Origin: an uncultured Methylococcaceae bacterium
Lineage (GTDB): Bacteria; Pseudomonadota; Gammaproteobacteria; Methylococcales; Methylomonadaceae
Direction: 5' to 3'
DNA: 64,000 nt
Assembly: GCA_903917345.1 (NCBI GenBank)
Contig: CAIXAE010000002.1
Coordinates: 22,267-86,266 of the forward strand
Below the pieces are notes generated by a model, which was not told the origin of the DNA, made no database searches, and worked only from the letters and a program-made list of their open reading frames with translations. A program made the position numbers and the translations under genes. Of this stretch, positions 1-9,352 are shown one piece after another (positions within the stretch are counted from its first letter, which is position 1; each line of letters starts with the position of its first letter).

Positions 1-474
1 CAAGAAGGTCAAAGAATTATTTCATTGATCATTGCGACTGAAGGTACTGTGCTTAACATCACTGAAAACGGTTATGGTAAACGGACGAAGTTAGAGGAGT
101 TTACTTGTCATAAACGGGGTGGACAGGGCTTAATAGCTATTCAAACATCTGCGCGAAATGGTGCTGTGGTTGGCGCTGTATTGGTTAATGATACCGATGA
201 GATCATGTTAATCACCGACGGCGGTACTTTAGTCCGTACTCGCGTTGACGGTATTTCTGTTGTAGGCAGAAATACCCAAGGTGTAACGATTATTCGTTTA
301 GATAAAAAAGAAAAAGTAATCGGTGTGGATCGTATTGATGGCTTATCAGGCGTTGATGACGAAGATGATGATGAGCTTAATCCAGTGGTGGTGGCTGATT
401 TAAATATTGCAGAATTTGATGATGAAGAAGCGGCAATTGATACCGAAACTGATAATGACGATGAGACTGAATAA
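1..474 (+). CDS. gyrA: DNA gyrase subunit A, C-terminal part (partial)
   Basis: The reading frame is open from base 1 and ends at a TAA at 472-474, so this is the 3' end of a gene that begins before the window. The translated part holds the last blades of the GyrA C-terminal DNA-wrapping beta-pinwheel (for example GYGKRT and RGGQG-type repeats, VVGRNTQGV) followed by a very acidic tail rich in Asp and Glu, as in gammaproteobacterial GyrA. GyrA is the DNA-breaking subunit of gyrase, which introduces negative supercoils. serC follows 34 bases downstream, which is the usual gammaproteobacterial neighbour. The TTG at 25 is an internal codon, not a start. Confidence 0.93.
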   Translation, partial: QEGQRIISLIIATEGTVLNITENGYGKRTKLEEFTCHKRGGQGLIAIQTSARNGAVVGAVLVNDTDEIMLITDGGTLVRTRVDGISVVGRNTQGVTIIRLDKKEKVIGVDRIDGLSGVDDEDDDELNPVVVADLNIAEFDDEEAAIDTETDNDDETE

Positions 475-508
475 GTGTTGTTAAGTCTTCATGATCACGA
501 GATAGACA

Positions 509-1588
509 ATGTCTGAGATTTATAATTTTAGTGCGGGTCCTTCTGTATTTCCAAAATCAGTATTGTTGCAAGCTCAGCAAGAATTATTAGATTGGCAAGG
601 TTCTGGTCAATCTGTGTTGGAAATGAGTCATCGAGGCAATTATTTCCCCACTATTGCAGAGCAATTAGAAAGTGATTTAAGAGCTTTGATGGCGATACCT
701 GACAATTATAAATTATTGTTTTTACAAGGTGGAGCATCAGCACAGTTTTCATTAATACCGCAAAATATTCTTAGAGGCAAATCGAGTGCTTGTTATGTAA
801 AAACAGGCGCTTGGTCAGAAAAAGCAGTCATTGATGCGCAAAACTTTTGTGATGTATTGGTGAGTGCGAGTTCTGAAAATAGTGGCTATACCACCGTTCC
901 AGAAGAATCTACTTGGGTGTTGGATGAGCAAGCTGCTTATTTACATTACACGACTAATGAAACAATTCACGGCGTAGAGTTCTCAAAAATTCCTAATGCT
1001 AAAGGACTCCCTTTAGTCGCTGATATGTCATCCAATATTCTTTCAAGAGTGATTGACGTTAGTCGCTATGGTTTGATTTATGCAGGGACTCAAAAAAATA
1101 TGGGTCCTGCGGGCGTTACTGTTGTTATTGTTAGAGAGGATTTGTTGGGTTATGCCAGTAAAACGACGCCCCCTGTTTTTGATTATCAAGAACAAGCTAA
1201 AAGTCATTCAATGTTAAATACCCCCGCTACCTATAACTGGTATTTGGTAGGCCTGGTGCTTAAGTGGTTAAAAGCGCAAGGCGGTGTAGCAGCTATGGAG
1301 CAATTTAATAACGCTAAGGCGGCAAAGCTTTATCAAGCCATTGATCAATCTACCTTGTATTCAAATCCTGTTGATGTTTCTTATCGCTCACGAATGAATG
1401 TGCCTTTTATCTTGGCAGATGCGAATTTAGATCAGGTGTTCTTAAAGTCTGCCGAAACTCAAGGTTTATTTGAATTAAGAGGACATCGTTCAGTAGGTGG
1501 GATGAGAGCAAGTATTTATAATGCAATGCCAGAGGCTGGTGTTAAGGCTCTGATTGATTTTATGATTGAATTTGAACGCACCCATTAA
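509..1588 (+). CDS. serC: Phosphoserine aminotransferase
   Basis: This 359-residue protein is a PLP-dependent class V aminotransferase that converts 3-phosphohydroxypyruvate and glutamate to O-phosphoserine; it also acts on the 4-phosphohydroxythreonine precursor in pyridoxal phosphate synthesis. It opens with the typical YNFSAGPS motif and carries MSHRG near residue 40. The Schiff-base lysine lies in GTQKNMGPAG near residue 197, and the C-terminal GGMRASIYNA motif is present. Length matches the family (about 360). It lies between gyrA and pheA in a same-strand amino-acid biosynthesis cluster, with short gaps on both sides. Confidence 0.97.
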   Translation: MSEIYNFSAGPSVFPKSVLLQAQQELLDWQGSGQSVLEMSHRGNYFPTIAEQLESDLRALMAIPDNYKLLFLQGGASAQFSLIPQNILRGKSSACYVKTGAWSEKAVIDAQNFCDVLVSASSENSGYTTVPEESTWVLDEQAAYLHYTTNETIHGVEFSKIPNAKGLPLVADMSSNILSRVIDVSRYGLIYAGTQKNMGPAGVTVVIVREDLLGYASKTTPPVFDYQEQAKSHSMLNTPATYNWYLVGLVLKWLKAQGGVAAMEQFNNAKAAKLYQAIDQSTLYSNPVDVSYRSRMNVPFILADANLDQVFLKSAETQGLFELRGHRSVGGMRASIYNAMPEAGVKALIDFMIEFERTH

Positions 1589-1617
1589 ACTTAATAATCT
1601 TATACCGAGCACTAGAT

Positions 1618-2703
1618 ATGTCATTAGTCACCCCATTAGCTGAGTTAAGAGAAAAAATTGACGCTATTGATGCGCAGATTTTGCAATTAATTAACCAGCG
1701 AGCTGCTTGTGCAATGGAGGTTGCAAAAACTAAAATAGCGGAAGGTGAGCAAGGTACTTTTTATCGTCCCGATAGAGAATCATTAGTTTTAAGACGTATC
1801 ATGGAGTTGAATCAAGGTCCTTTGGAAGATTTAACAGCGGTGCGTTTTTTCAGAGAATTAATGTCTGCGTGTTTGGCATTAGAAAAACCCATGGATATTG
1901 CTTTTTTAGGGCCAGAGGGCACTTTTACTCAACAAGCAGTATTTAAACACTTTGGTCATGCGGTCAAGAGCTTCCCCGTTATTACCATCAATGAAATTTT
2001 TAGTGCAGTTGAATCAGGTAAATGTCAGTTTGGTGTAGTGCCGGTAGAAAATTCTACAGAAGGTGTCATTAGCCACACTTTGGATCGTTTTTCTACGTCA
2101 ACGTTAAATATTTGCGGTGAGGTTGAGATACGCGTTCATCAAAATTTGATGGGGCTTAATAGCAATTTGGCAGAGATCTCTGAAGTATTCTCTCATCAAC
2201 AATCGTTAGCTCAATGTCGCCAATGGTTAGATAATCATCTTCCTGGTGTAAAACAAACGGCTGTTAATAGTAATGCAGAAGCTGCGCGATTAGCTGCTTT
2301 AAATAAGCACGCTGTTGCTATTGCAGGTATTGCTGCAGCTGATGTTTATCATTTAGAAATTATCGAAAGTAATATTGAAGATGAGCCTAATAATACCACT
2401 CGCTTTATTATTATCGGTCAACAATCCCCTACGCCTACAGGCAATGATAAAACGTCATTGGTGGTGTCTACAGGTAATCAACCGGGCGCGTTACACAAAA
2501 TCTTAGAGCCTTTTGCAAAATTTGGTATTGGTATGGTTAATATCGAATCGAGACCATCAAGACAAGGCTTGTGGGATTATTTGTTCTTTATCGATATTGA
2601 GGGGCACAGTGATGATAGAGCCGTTTCTGAAGCCTTAGACACGGTCAAAGAGCGCGTTAAAATGTTCAAGCTATTAGGGTCTTATCCAAAAGCAGTGCTT
2701 TAG
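1618..2703 (+). CDS. pheA: Bifunctional chorismate mutase/prephenate dehydratase (P-protein)
   Basis: The 361-residue protein makes phenylpyruvate from chorismate in phenylalanine synthesis. Three domains are visible: an AroQ-type chorismate mutase (about residues 5-90, with LREKIDAID and the conserved Arg/Lys residues), a prephenate dehydratase domain (about 95-270, starting IAFLGPEGTFTQ and ending in the catalytic NTTRF motif) and a C-terminal ACT domain (about 280-355, with GALHKIL and ESRPSR), which in relatives binds phenylalanine for feedback inhibition. It sits 29 bases after serC and 40 before hisC, consistent with co-transcription. Confidence 0.97.
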   Translation: MSLVTPLAELREKIDAIDAQILQLINQRAACAMEVAKTKIAEGEQGTFYRPDRESLVLRRIMELNQGPLEDLTAVRFFRELMSACLALEKPMDIAFLGPEGTFTQQAVFKHFGHAVKSFPVITINEIFSAVESGKCQFGVVPVENSTEGVISHTLDRFSTSTLNICGEVEIRVHQNLMGLNSNLAEISEVFSHQQSLAQCRQWLDNHLPGVKQTAVNSNAEAARLAALNKHAVAIAGIAAADVYHLEIIESNIEDEPNNTTRFIIIGQQSPTPTGNDKTSLVVSTGNQPGALHKILEPFAKFGIGMVNIESRPSRQGLWDYLFFIDIEGHSDDRAVSEALDTVKERVKMFKLLGSYPKAVL

Positions 2704-2743
2704 TTTAGGCTTTGATCTTAAAAATACAGTTTATTAAATTACC

Positions 2744-3844
2744 ATGAACAATACTATTTATAACCTTGCCTCATTGGGTGTTCAACAACTCATTCCCTAC
2801 AAAGCAGGTAAGCCAATTGAAGAGTTAGAACGTGAATTAGGTCTAACGAACATCGTTAAATTAGCGTCTAACGAGAACCCTATAGGACCAGGAAAAAAGG
2901 CTTTAGCCGCTATTCAACAAGCCTTATCAGGTTTGGCCTTATATCCAGATGGAAGTGGATTTTCTTTAAAACAAACCCTATCAAATAAGTATTCTGTTTC
3001 TCCAGAACAAATTACTTTAGGGAATGGTTCTAACGAATTGTTGGAATTAGTTGCAAGAGCGTTTTTAACTCCAGTGCATGAAGTGGTATTTTCTCAACAT
3101 GCTTTTGCCGTTTATCCCATCGTGACGCAATCAGTGGGTGCTAAAGCAGTCGTCGTTCCAGCGCTTAACTATGGTCATGATTTAGATGCCATGTTAAAAG
3201 CTGTTACGGATAAGACACGCATAGTTTTTATAGCTAATCCAAATAATCCAACGGGCACATTATTATCACAAGACAGCGTGGAGCGTTTTATTAAGGCTTT
3301 ACCAGATACTTGTATTTGTGTGTTGGATGAAGCGTATTTTGAATTTGTGAGCACATTAGAGGCTATTGATTCTATTGAATGGCTAAAGAAATTCCCTAAT
3401 TTATTAATCACACGTACTTTTTCAAAAGCCTATGGTTTAGCAGGCTTAAGAGTAGGGTATGGGTTATCTAGCCCAGAAATGGCAGATATTCTTAATCGTG
3501 TACGACAACCTTTTAATAATAATACCTTGGCTTTGGTTGCTGCAGAAGCAGCACTTAATGACGAAGAGCATTTGCAAGAAACGATTCGAGTTAATGCGTC
3601 AGGCATGTTGCAGTTAACCGAAGGATTTAAAGCGTTAAATCTTGAATGGATCCCTTCATCAGGTAATTTTGTTTTAGTGGATATTAAACAGTCAGGACAA
3701 GACATTTATGAAGCTCTGCTCAGGAGAGGCGTTATCGTCAGACCGGTAGCTAACTATGAATTACCCCATCATTTGCGTATTAGTATTGGTACTGAAACGG
3801 AAAATAAAGTTTTTCTAAAAGCTTTGGCAGAAACGCTTAAATAA
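2744..3844 (+). CDS. hisC: Histidinol-phosphate aminotransferase
   Basis: This class I/II PLP aminotransferase (366 residues) converts imidazole acetol phosphate to histidinol phosphate. HisC homologues in this genomic position often also act on aromatic 2-oxo acids, which would suit its place between pheA and tyrA. It shows LASNENP near residue 40, NPNNPTG near residue 165 and the PLP lysine in FSKAYGLAGLRVGYG near residue 228. Its stop codon overlaps the start of the next gene by one base (TAATG), indicating translational coupling to the tyrA-aroA fusion. Confidence 0.95.
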   Translation: MNNTIYNLASLGVQQLIPYKAGKPIEELERELGLTNIVKLASNENPIGPGKKALAAIQQALSGLALYPDGSGFSLKQTLSNKYSVSPEQITLGNGSNELLELVARAFLTPVHEVVFSQHAFAVYPIVTQSVGAKAVVVPALNYGHDLDAMLKAVTDKTRIVFIANPNNPTGTLLSQDSVERFIKALPDTCICVLDEAYFEFVSTLEAIDSIEWLKKFPNLLITRTFSKAYGLAGLRVGYGLSSPEMADILNRVRQPFNNNTLALVAAEAALNDEEHLQETIRVNASGMLQLTEGFKALNLEWIPSSGNFVLVDIKQSGQDIYEALLRRGVIVRPVANYELPHHLRISIGTETENKVFLKALAETLK

Positions 3845-6039
3845 TGTTTGATAGCTTATGTATTATCGGTGTGGGCTTGATGGGCGGCTCAGTTGCTCAG
3901 GCTGCTAGATATTATGGCTTATCAAAGCGAATAGTAGGTTTTGGTCGAGAAGAAGATAAAGAAAATTTACAGAAGGCAAAGGAATTAGGGGTTATAGATG
4001 ACTATTATCTGCAAATAGAACAGGCTGTTAAAAATGCCGACTGTGTTCTGATTGCTACCCCTGTTGCAGCCTTAGAAAATATATTTGAACAGCTCAAACC
4101 GTATTGGTCAGATCAAACAATATACACCGATGTCGGCAGTACTAAAGCCAGTATTGTTGATGCAGCACAACACGTTTTTGGTGTCGTTCCAGATAATTTA
4201 ATCCCTGCACATCCCATTGCGGGTGCTGAACAAAGTGGTGTCGAAGCCTCATTTTATGATTTGTTTTTAAACAGACGATTAATCATAACGTCACTCATAA
4301 ATACTGATCTTAAAGCATTAGACAAAATTAAATTATTTTGGCAACGAATAGGTTCAGATGTTTCAGTGATGTCTGTGAGTCGTCATGATGAAATCTTGGC
4401 GGCGACGAGTCATTTGCCTCATATACTTGCATTTGCTTTAGTTAATATGTTGGGTCACAAAGACCAGCAGTCTGAGATCTTTAAATATGCGGCGGGCGGT
4501 TTCAGGGATTTTACCCGCATTGCTTCCAGCGATCCGACTATGTGGCGGGATATTTGCCTGCTCAATAAGAACGAAATAATTCCATTGCTTCAGCAAACAA
4601 AGCAGCAATTAGATAAAATACAGGATTTGCTGGAAAATGATGATAGCCAGCAACTTTTATCAACCTTTGCGTATGCCAATACTGCGCGGCAACGCTTTCT
4701 TAATCAGTTTGAAGGAAATATGTCTAAATCAATCACATTTCAAGTTCAACCCGGCGGTTCGTTAAAGGGTGAGGGCCGAGTTCCTGGCGATAAATCAATG
4801 TCTCATCGCTCAATCATGTTGGGCTCTTTAGCGGATGGCGTTACCCATGTAAAAGGCTTTCTTGAAGCTGAGGATGCATTGGCAACTCTCCAAGCTTTCC
4901 GTGATATGGGTGTTGAAATTGAAGGGCCTGAGAATGGTTGTTTGACAATTCACGGTGTAGGTAAACATGGTTTAAAAGCGCCTAAAAATGAACTGTATCT
5001 TGGTAATTCAGGTACTTCAATGCGCTTATTGAGTGGTTTATTAGCCGGCCAGGCTTTCGATTCTGTTTTGACAGGTGATAAATCATTATCGGGTCGTCCG
5101 ATGAAGCGTGTGACTGGCCCCTTGGCAACAATGGGTGCTGATATCAAAACAACAGAAGCAGGCACAGCACCACTTTATATCACAGGTAAATCAGGGCAGT
5201 TAACAGCCATAGATTATGAAATGCCTATGGCAAGTGCTCAGGTTAAATCATGTTTATTATTAGCAGGTATGTACGCAGAAGGTAACACAAGTGTCGTAGA
5301 GCCGGCACCAACACGCGACCATACTGAACGTATGTTGTCAGGATTTTCATATCCAGTTCATAAAGAAGGTAGCAAAGTCACTATCAATGCTAAAGGTAAG
5401 TTAACGGCATGTGATATTGATGTGCCAAGTGATATCTCATCGGCGGCATTCTTTTTAGTAGGTGCGTCAATAGCACCAGGATCAGATTTATTATTGAAGC
5501 ATGTGGGTATTAACCCAACGCGAACAGGCGTGATCGATATTTTAAGATTGATGGGCGCTAAAATTGAAGTGCTTAATGAGCGTACTGTCGGTGGTGAGCC
5601 CGTGGCAGATTTGCATGTGATTTATAGTCCTTTAAAAGGCATCGATATACCAGAAGACTTAGTGCCACTTGCGATTGATGAGTTCCCTGTCTTGTTTGTG
5701 GCTGCCGCTTGTGCAGAAGGTCAAACCCGTCTAACCGGTGCGGAAGAGTTAAGAGTAAAAGAATCTGATCGTATTCAAGTTATGGCGGATGGTTTACAAA
5801 TTTTAGGTGTTGATGCCCGGTCGACTGAAGATGGTATGGTTATTCAGGGTGGATCAATAGGTGGTGGGGTGGTGACGTCACATGGTGATCATCGCATTGC
5901 TATGTCATTCTCAATTGCTGGGTTGCGTGCAACTGCTCCTATCACAGTACTTGATTGTGCCAATGTAAATACCTCGTTCCCTGAGTTTAAAGACCTTGTT
6001 AAGAGTTTTGGTTTAGATTTGGTGTGTGAGGAGTCTTAA
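3844..6039 (+). CDS. aroA: Fused prephenate dehydrogenase (TyrA) and EPSP synthase (AroA)
   Basis: One 731-residue frame joins two enzymes of aromatic amino-acid synthesis. Residues 1 to about 290 are a TyrA-type NAD-dependent dehydrogenase with the nucleotide-binding GVGLMGGSVA and AHPIAGAEQSG motifs. From residue 293 the sequence is a complete 5-enolpyruvylshikimate-3-phosphate synthase (GDKSMSHRS, LGNSGTSMRLL, and LRVKESDR motifs). The same fusion is known from Pseudomonas and relatives. An internal ATG at 4720, the natural first codon of an AroA, follows an AAGGA with short spacing (4712-4716), so some separate AroA may be made. The gene overlaps hisC upstream and cmk downstream by one base each. 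Confidence 0.95.
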   Translation: MFDSLCIIGVGLMGGSVAQAARYYGLSKRIVGFGREEDKENLQKAKELGVIDDYYLQIEQAVKNADCVLIATPVAALENIFEQLKPYWSDQTIYTDVGSTKASIVDAAQHVFGVVPDNLIPAHPIAGAEQSGVEASFYDLFLNRRLIITSLINTDLKALDKIKLFWQRIGSDVSVMSVSRHDEILAATSHLPHILAFALVNMLGHKDQQSEIFKYAAGGFRDFTRIASSDPTMWRDICLLNKNEIIPLLQQTKQQLDKIQDLLENDDSQQLLSTFAYANTARQRFLNQFEGNMSKSITFQVQPGGSLKGEGRVPGDKSMSHRSIMLGSLADGVTHVKGFLEAEDALATLQAFRDMGVEIEGPENGCLTIHGVGKHGLKAPKNELYLGNSGTSMRLLSGLLAGQAFDSVLTGDKSLSGRPMKRVTGPLATMGADIKTTEAGTAPLYITGKSGQLTAIDYEMPMASAQVKSCLLLAGMYAEGNTSVVEPAPTRDHTERMLSGFSYPVHKEGSKVTINAKGKLTACDIDVPSDISSAAFFLVGASIAPGSDLLLKHVGINPTRTGVIDILRLMGAKIEVLNERTVGGEPVADLHVIYSPLKGIDIPEDLVPLAIDEFPVLFVAAACAEGQTRLTGAEELRVKESDRIQVMADGLQILGVDARSTEDGMVIQGGSIGGGVVTSHGDHRIAMSFSIAGLRATAPITVLDCANVNTSFPEFKDLVKSFGLDLVCEES

Positions 6040-6695
6040 TGCCAATTCCAGTCTTAACGATTGATGGGCCAAGTGGGGCAGGGAAAGGTACCGTAAGCCG
6101 TTTAGTGTCAAAAAAATTAGGATGGCACTATTTAGACAGTGGCTCTATTTATAGATCATTAGCGATTGCTATTCAAAAGGCGTCGGTTCAAGTAAGCGAT
6201 GTTGATACCATCGTAGAAGTCGCTAGTGCAATGACGTTAGAGTTTGATTGTGGTGATGAGCTTATTGTTAAACTTAATGGTGAAAATATCACAAGTCAAT
6301 TAGGCTTAGAAAGTACAGGTAGTATAGCCTCTCAGATTGCTGCTTACCCTGCCGTACGTGGGGTATTGCTGAAAAAACAACAGGACTTTAAGCAGTTACC
6401 TGGTTTGGTGGCGGATGGTCGCGATATGGGAACGGTGGTTTTTCCTGAGGCTGAATATAAGGTTTTTTTAACGGCAAGTGCAGAGAAAAGAGCCGCTAGA
6501 CGTTACAAACAGTTGATTGAAAAAGAAATCGATGCTAATATTGATGAAATAACTAGCGAGATAGAGGCGCGAGATCGTCGTGATAGGGAGAGAGAAACAG
6601 CTCCTTTAGCTATGGCGGCTAATGCCCTTTATATCGATTCTTCTGACTTGACGATAGATCAGGTTATAGAAGAAGTAATAAATTTAATCCATTAA
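6039..6695 (+). CDS. cmk: Cytidylate kinase
   Basis: The 218-residue protein phosphorylates CMP and dCMP with ATP. It has a P-loop near the N-terminus (GPSGAGKGT, residues 9-17), the LDSGSIYR motif that binds the acceptor nucleotide, the VADGRDMGTVVFP motif near residue 125, and an Arg-rich lid (ARDRRDRERE). The start ATG overlaps the aroA stop. The cmk-rpsA-ihfB order that follows is conserved in gammaproteobacteria. A rho-independent terminator lies right after the gene. Confidence 0.96.
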   Translation: MPIPVLTIDGPSGAGKGTVSRLVSKKLGWHYLDSGSIYRSLAIAIQKASVQVSDVDTIVEVASAMTLEFDCGDELIVKLNGENITSQLGLESTGSIASQIAAYPAVRGVLLKKQQDFKQLPGLVADGRDMGTVVFPEAEYKVFLTASAEKRAARRYKQLIEKEIDANIDEITSEIEARDRRDRERETAPLAMAANALYIDSSDLTIDQVIEEVINLIH

Positions 6696-6708
6696 GGATT
6701 ATTGGCTG

Positions 6709-6732
6709 ACCACAATAATGTGGTTTTTTTTT
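6709..6732 (+). terminator. Intrinsic terminator after cmk
   Basis: ACCACA (6709-6714) pairs with TGTGGT (6719-6724) around a four-base loop and is followed by an uninterrupted run of T. It closes the amino-acid/cmk operon and separates it from rpsA. Confidence 0.8.
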
Positions 6733-6787
6733 AACTTTGATAAAGAAAAGGTTTGTTTGAGTTCTAACAAACTTGGGAAATAATATA

Positions 6788-8449
6788 ATGAGCGAAAGCT
6801 TTGCTGAGTTACTTGAAGAAAGTTTAACCAAGACCAAAATGAGTCCTGGTGCAATGTTGATTGGTACTGTAATTGATATCGAAAACGATATGGTTATCGT
6901 AAGTACCCATTCAAAATCTGAAGGCGTTATTCCAAAATGGCAATTCTTAAACAACAACGGTGAATTAGAAGTATCTATCGGTGATGAAGTTGAAGTTGCG
7001 TTGGATTTATTTGAAGACGGCCTAGGAGCTACTCTTCTTTCTCGTGATAAAGCGAAGAAAAATAAAGCTTGGTTTGAACTTGAAACAGCATTTGAAAAAG
7101 AAGCAACTATTATCGGTGTTATCACAGGTAAAGTTCGCGGCGGTTTCACTGTATCGGTTGGCGCATTACGTGCTTTCTTACCCGGTTCATTAGTTGACGT
7201 TCGTCCTATTAGAGACACTACTTTCTTAGAAAATCGTGATCTTGAATTCAAAGTCATTAAAATTGACCAAAAACGTAATAACGTTGTTCTTTCACGTCGT
7301 GCAGTAGTTGAAAAAGAATACAGCGCAGAAAGAGATGAATTACTCAAAACACTAGACGAAGGTGCAGTAGTTACAGGTGTTGTTAAAAACCTTACAGATT
7401 ACGGTGCGTTTATTGATCTAGGTGGTATTGATGGCCTATTACACATTACAGATATGGCATGGCGTCGTGTTCGTCACCCATCTGAGTGTGTTGAAATTGG
7501 TCAAGAAATCAATGTAAAAGTTCTAAAATACGACAAAGATAAAAACCGTGTTTCATTAGGTATGAAACAAATGGGTGAAGATCCATGGCAAAACATCGCG
7601 CGTCGTTACCCAGCGGGCACTCGTGTATTCGGTAAAGTAAACAACTTAACTGATTACGGTTGCTTCGTAGAAATTGAAGAAGGCGTTGAAGGTTTAGTTC
7701 ACGTTTCTGAAATGGATTGGACTAACAAAAACGTTAACCCATCTAAATTAGTACAATTAGGTGATGACGTTGAAGTGATGGTTCTTGAAATTGATGAAGA
7801 ACGTCGTCGTATTTCTTTAGGTATGAAACAATGCAAAACTAATCCATGGGATGAATTTGCAGCAACTCATAACAAAGGCGATAAAATTTCAGGAAAAATC
7901 AAATCTATCACAGACTTCGGTATCTTTATCGGTCTTGATGGTGGTATTGATGGTTTGGTTCACATGTCTGATATTTCTTGGGCAGATGAAGGTGAAGCAT
8001 CAGTTCGTGAGTTCAAGAAAGGTGATGAATTAGAAACTGTTATCTTAGCAGTTGATTCTGAGCGTGAACGTATCTCTTTAGGTATCAAGCAACTTGAACA
8101 AGATCCTTTCCAAAACTTCTTAGCGACACAAGAAAAAGGTAGCTTAGTAAAAGGTACTATTAAAGAAGTAGATGCTAAAGGTGCAGTTGTAATTTTAGCT
8201 GACAATGTTGAAGGGTACTTACGTGCTTCTGAAATTCAACGTGATCGTGTAGAAGATGCACGCACTTTGTTGAAAGAAGGCGATGAACTTGAAGCTAAAT
8301 TTATCGGTGTTGATAAAAAAACCAAAACTATCTCTTTATCAATTAAAGCGAAAGATCAAGACGAAGAAACACACACTATTAAGGATCATGCGCAACAATC
8401 AGTTGGCACACCTACAATGGCTGACTTATTTAAGCAGTTAGAAAAATAA
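6788..8449 (+). CDS. rpsA: 30S ribosomal protein S1
   Basis: S1 binds mRNA on the small ribosomal subunit and helps initiation on structured or weak Shine-Dalgarno messages. The 553-residue product has six S1-type OB-fold repeats; the last four repeat motifs such as DYGAFID, HITDMAW, HVSEMDW and RISLGMKQ. I start at ATG 6788 (MSESFAEL, the conserved S1 N-terminus); a longer frame exists from a TTG at 6773 but adds only five residues with no support. The gene has codon choice typical of a highly expressed gene, visibly more uniform than its neighbours. Confidence 0.97.
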   Translation: MSESFAELLEESLTKTKMSPGAMLIGTVIDIENDMVIVSTHSKSEGVIPKWQFLNNNGELEVSIGDEVEVALDLFEDGLGATLLSRDKAKKNKAWFELETAFEKEATIIGVITGKVRGGFTVSVGALRAFLPGSLVDVRPIRDTTFLENRDLEFKVIKIDQKRNNVVLSRRAVVEKEYSAERDELLKTLDEGAVVTGVVKNLTDYGAFIDLGGIDGLLHITDMAWRRVRHPSECVEIGQEINVKVLKYDKDKNRVSLGMKQMGEDPWQNIARRYPAGTRVFGKVNNLTDYGCFVEIEEGVEGLVHVSEMDWTNKNVNPSKLVQLGDDVEVMVLEIDEERRRISLGMKQCKTNPWDEFAATHNKGDKISGKIKSITDFGIFIGLDGGIDGLVHMSDISWADEGEASVREFKKGDELETVILAVDSERERISLGIKQLEQDPFQNFLATQEKGSLVKGTIKEVDAKGAVVILADNVEGYLRASEIQRDRVEDARTLLKEGDELEAKFIGVDKKTKTISLSIKAKDQDEETHTIKDHAQQSVGTPTMADLFKQLEK

Positions 8450-8463
8450 GAATGTGTCTGCTT

Positions 8464-8498
8464 GGGGTATGTCTCCTGACATACCCCTTGTTTCTTTA
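8464..8498 (+). terminator. Hairpin between rpsA and ihfB (terminator or attenuator)
   Basis: GGGGTATGTC (8464-8473) and GACATACCCC (8478-8487) form a perfect 10-bp stem with a TCCT loop, followed by TTGTTTCTTT. It starts 14 bases after the rpsA stop and ends 23 bases before the ihfB start codon. It probably reduces read-through from the very active rpsA gene into ihfB, since no clear separate promoter fits in the gap. Confidence 0.7.
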
Positions 8499-8510
8499 CA
8501 GGGGATAAAA

Positions 8511-8816
8511 GTGAATAAATCGGAATTAATTGACGCTATTGCTTTAAAGCAATCACATCTACAACTTAAAGATGTAGAGTTGGCTGTTAGATGCATAATT
8601 GAAGGGATGAATGTTTCTTTATCTTCAGGCGATAGAATCGAGATAAGAGGTTTTGGTAGTTTCTCACTCCATAATCGTCCTGAGCGTATGGGTCGTAACC
8701 CTAAAACAGGTGAACCTGTCGCACTTGGTGCAAAACATGTCCCACATTTCAAGCCTGGCAAAGAAATGAGAGAAAGAGTTAACGTTTCAAGTAGTGAATA
8801 TCAAATTTTAGATTAA
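8511..8816 (+). CDS. ihfB: Integration host factor subunit beta
   Basis: IHF-beta pairs with IHF-alpha to bend DNA sharply at specific sites, with roles in transcription, recombination and replication. The 101-residue protein has the HU/IHF fold with the DNA-binding arm IRGFGSFS...[14 protein letters not shown] start at GTG 8511 ([10 protein letters not shown], aligned with known IHF-beta N-termini), preceded by AGGGGA; an upstream in-frame ATG at 8454 would translate through the hairpin and add 19 unconserved residues. Its position after rpsA is conserved in the class. Confidence 0.95.
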   Translation: MNKSELIDAIALKQSHLQLKDVELAVRCIIEGMNVSLSSGDRIEIRGFGSFSLHNRPERMGRNPKTGEPVALGAKHVPHFKPGKEMRERVNVSSSEYQILD

Positions 8817-8824
8817 ATTGAGTT

Positions 8825-8870
8825 AAAGTAATAATGAGTTAAAGTTAACTCGTTGTTACTTTGATTTTTT
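8825..8870 (+). terminator. Intrinsic terminator after ihfB
   Basis: A 16-base arm at 8825-8840 pairs with 8847-8862 (two G-T pairs) and is followed by GATTTTTT. It lies just after the ihfB stop codon. Confidence 0.8.
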
Positions 8871-9012
8871 AATCGATCAAAGTTGTTCCTCTCATACTCC
8901 CGCTGTTTATAAAGCTTAATACATAGCTATTGAGCCACTCCTTGTTTAAATGAGTACCACTCTTTAGTCATAATCCCTTCTATCTAAACGATAAAACACA
9001 CCTCAAATTAAC

Positions 9013-9067
9013 TTGTTTTGATTACATAAGAATGTATGATATATTTCATTAATGAGAATGATTATTG
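9013..9067 (+). promoter_or_regulatory. Promoter with Fur box upstream of feoABC
   Basis: A sigma-70-like promoter can be read as TTGTTT (9013-9018), 16-base spacer, TATGAT (9035-9040). About ten bases downstream, TGAGAATGATTATTG (9053-9067) matches the 7-1-7 Fur consensus TGATAATnATTATCA at 12 of 14 defined positions. Binding of Fur-Fe(II) here would block transcription of feoA, 49 bases downstream. The rest of the gap 8871-9012 shows nothing I can assign. Confidence 0.72.
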
Positions 9068-9115
9068 ATTACTTCTTGCGATTGCAAAGATGTACATACA
9101 CTTTAGGTTGAATAT

Positions 9116-9352
9116 ATGGCTATCAGTTTTAAAAATCTAATGGTGGGTGATTTTGGCAAGATTGTTGGCTTTGAGCAAAGTGGCAAGGCTTATCGTAAGC
9201 GTTTATTAGCGATGGGATTAACGCCGGGTACAGAGTTTAGCGTGATTCGTTTTGCACCGATGGGTGATCCGGTAGAGATAAAACTCAGAGGTTTTTCATT
9301 AACCTTACGAAAAGATGAGGCCTCAATATTGTTAATAGAGAAGGTCCTATGA
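9116..9352 (+). CDS. feoA: Ferrous iron transport protein A
   Basis: FeoA is a small cytosolic SH3-like protein needed for FeoB-mediated Fe(II) uptake. The 78-residue product has the typical pattern: an N-terminal GKIVGFEQ strand, KRLLAMGLTPGTEF, and the C-terminal LRGFSLTLRKDEAS. It overlaps feoB by four bases (ATGA), so the two are translationally coupled. A Fur box upstream suggests repression when iron is abundant. Confidence 0.95.
   Translation: MAISFKNLMVGDFGKIVGFEQSGKAYRKRLLAMGLTPGTEFSVIRFAPMGDPVEIKLRGFSLTLRKDEASILLIEKVL

Noticed and set aside
6664..7347. 227-codon open frame on the minus strand opposite rpsA
   Set aside because: It is the antisense of the S1 gene, whose regular codon use keeps stops out of that frame; the product is Ser/Thr-rich without any family pattern.
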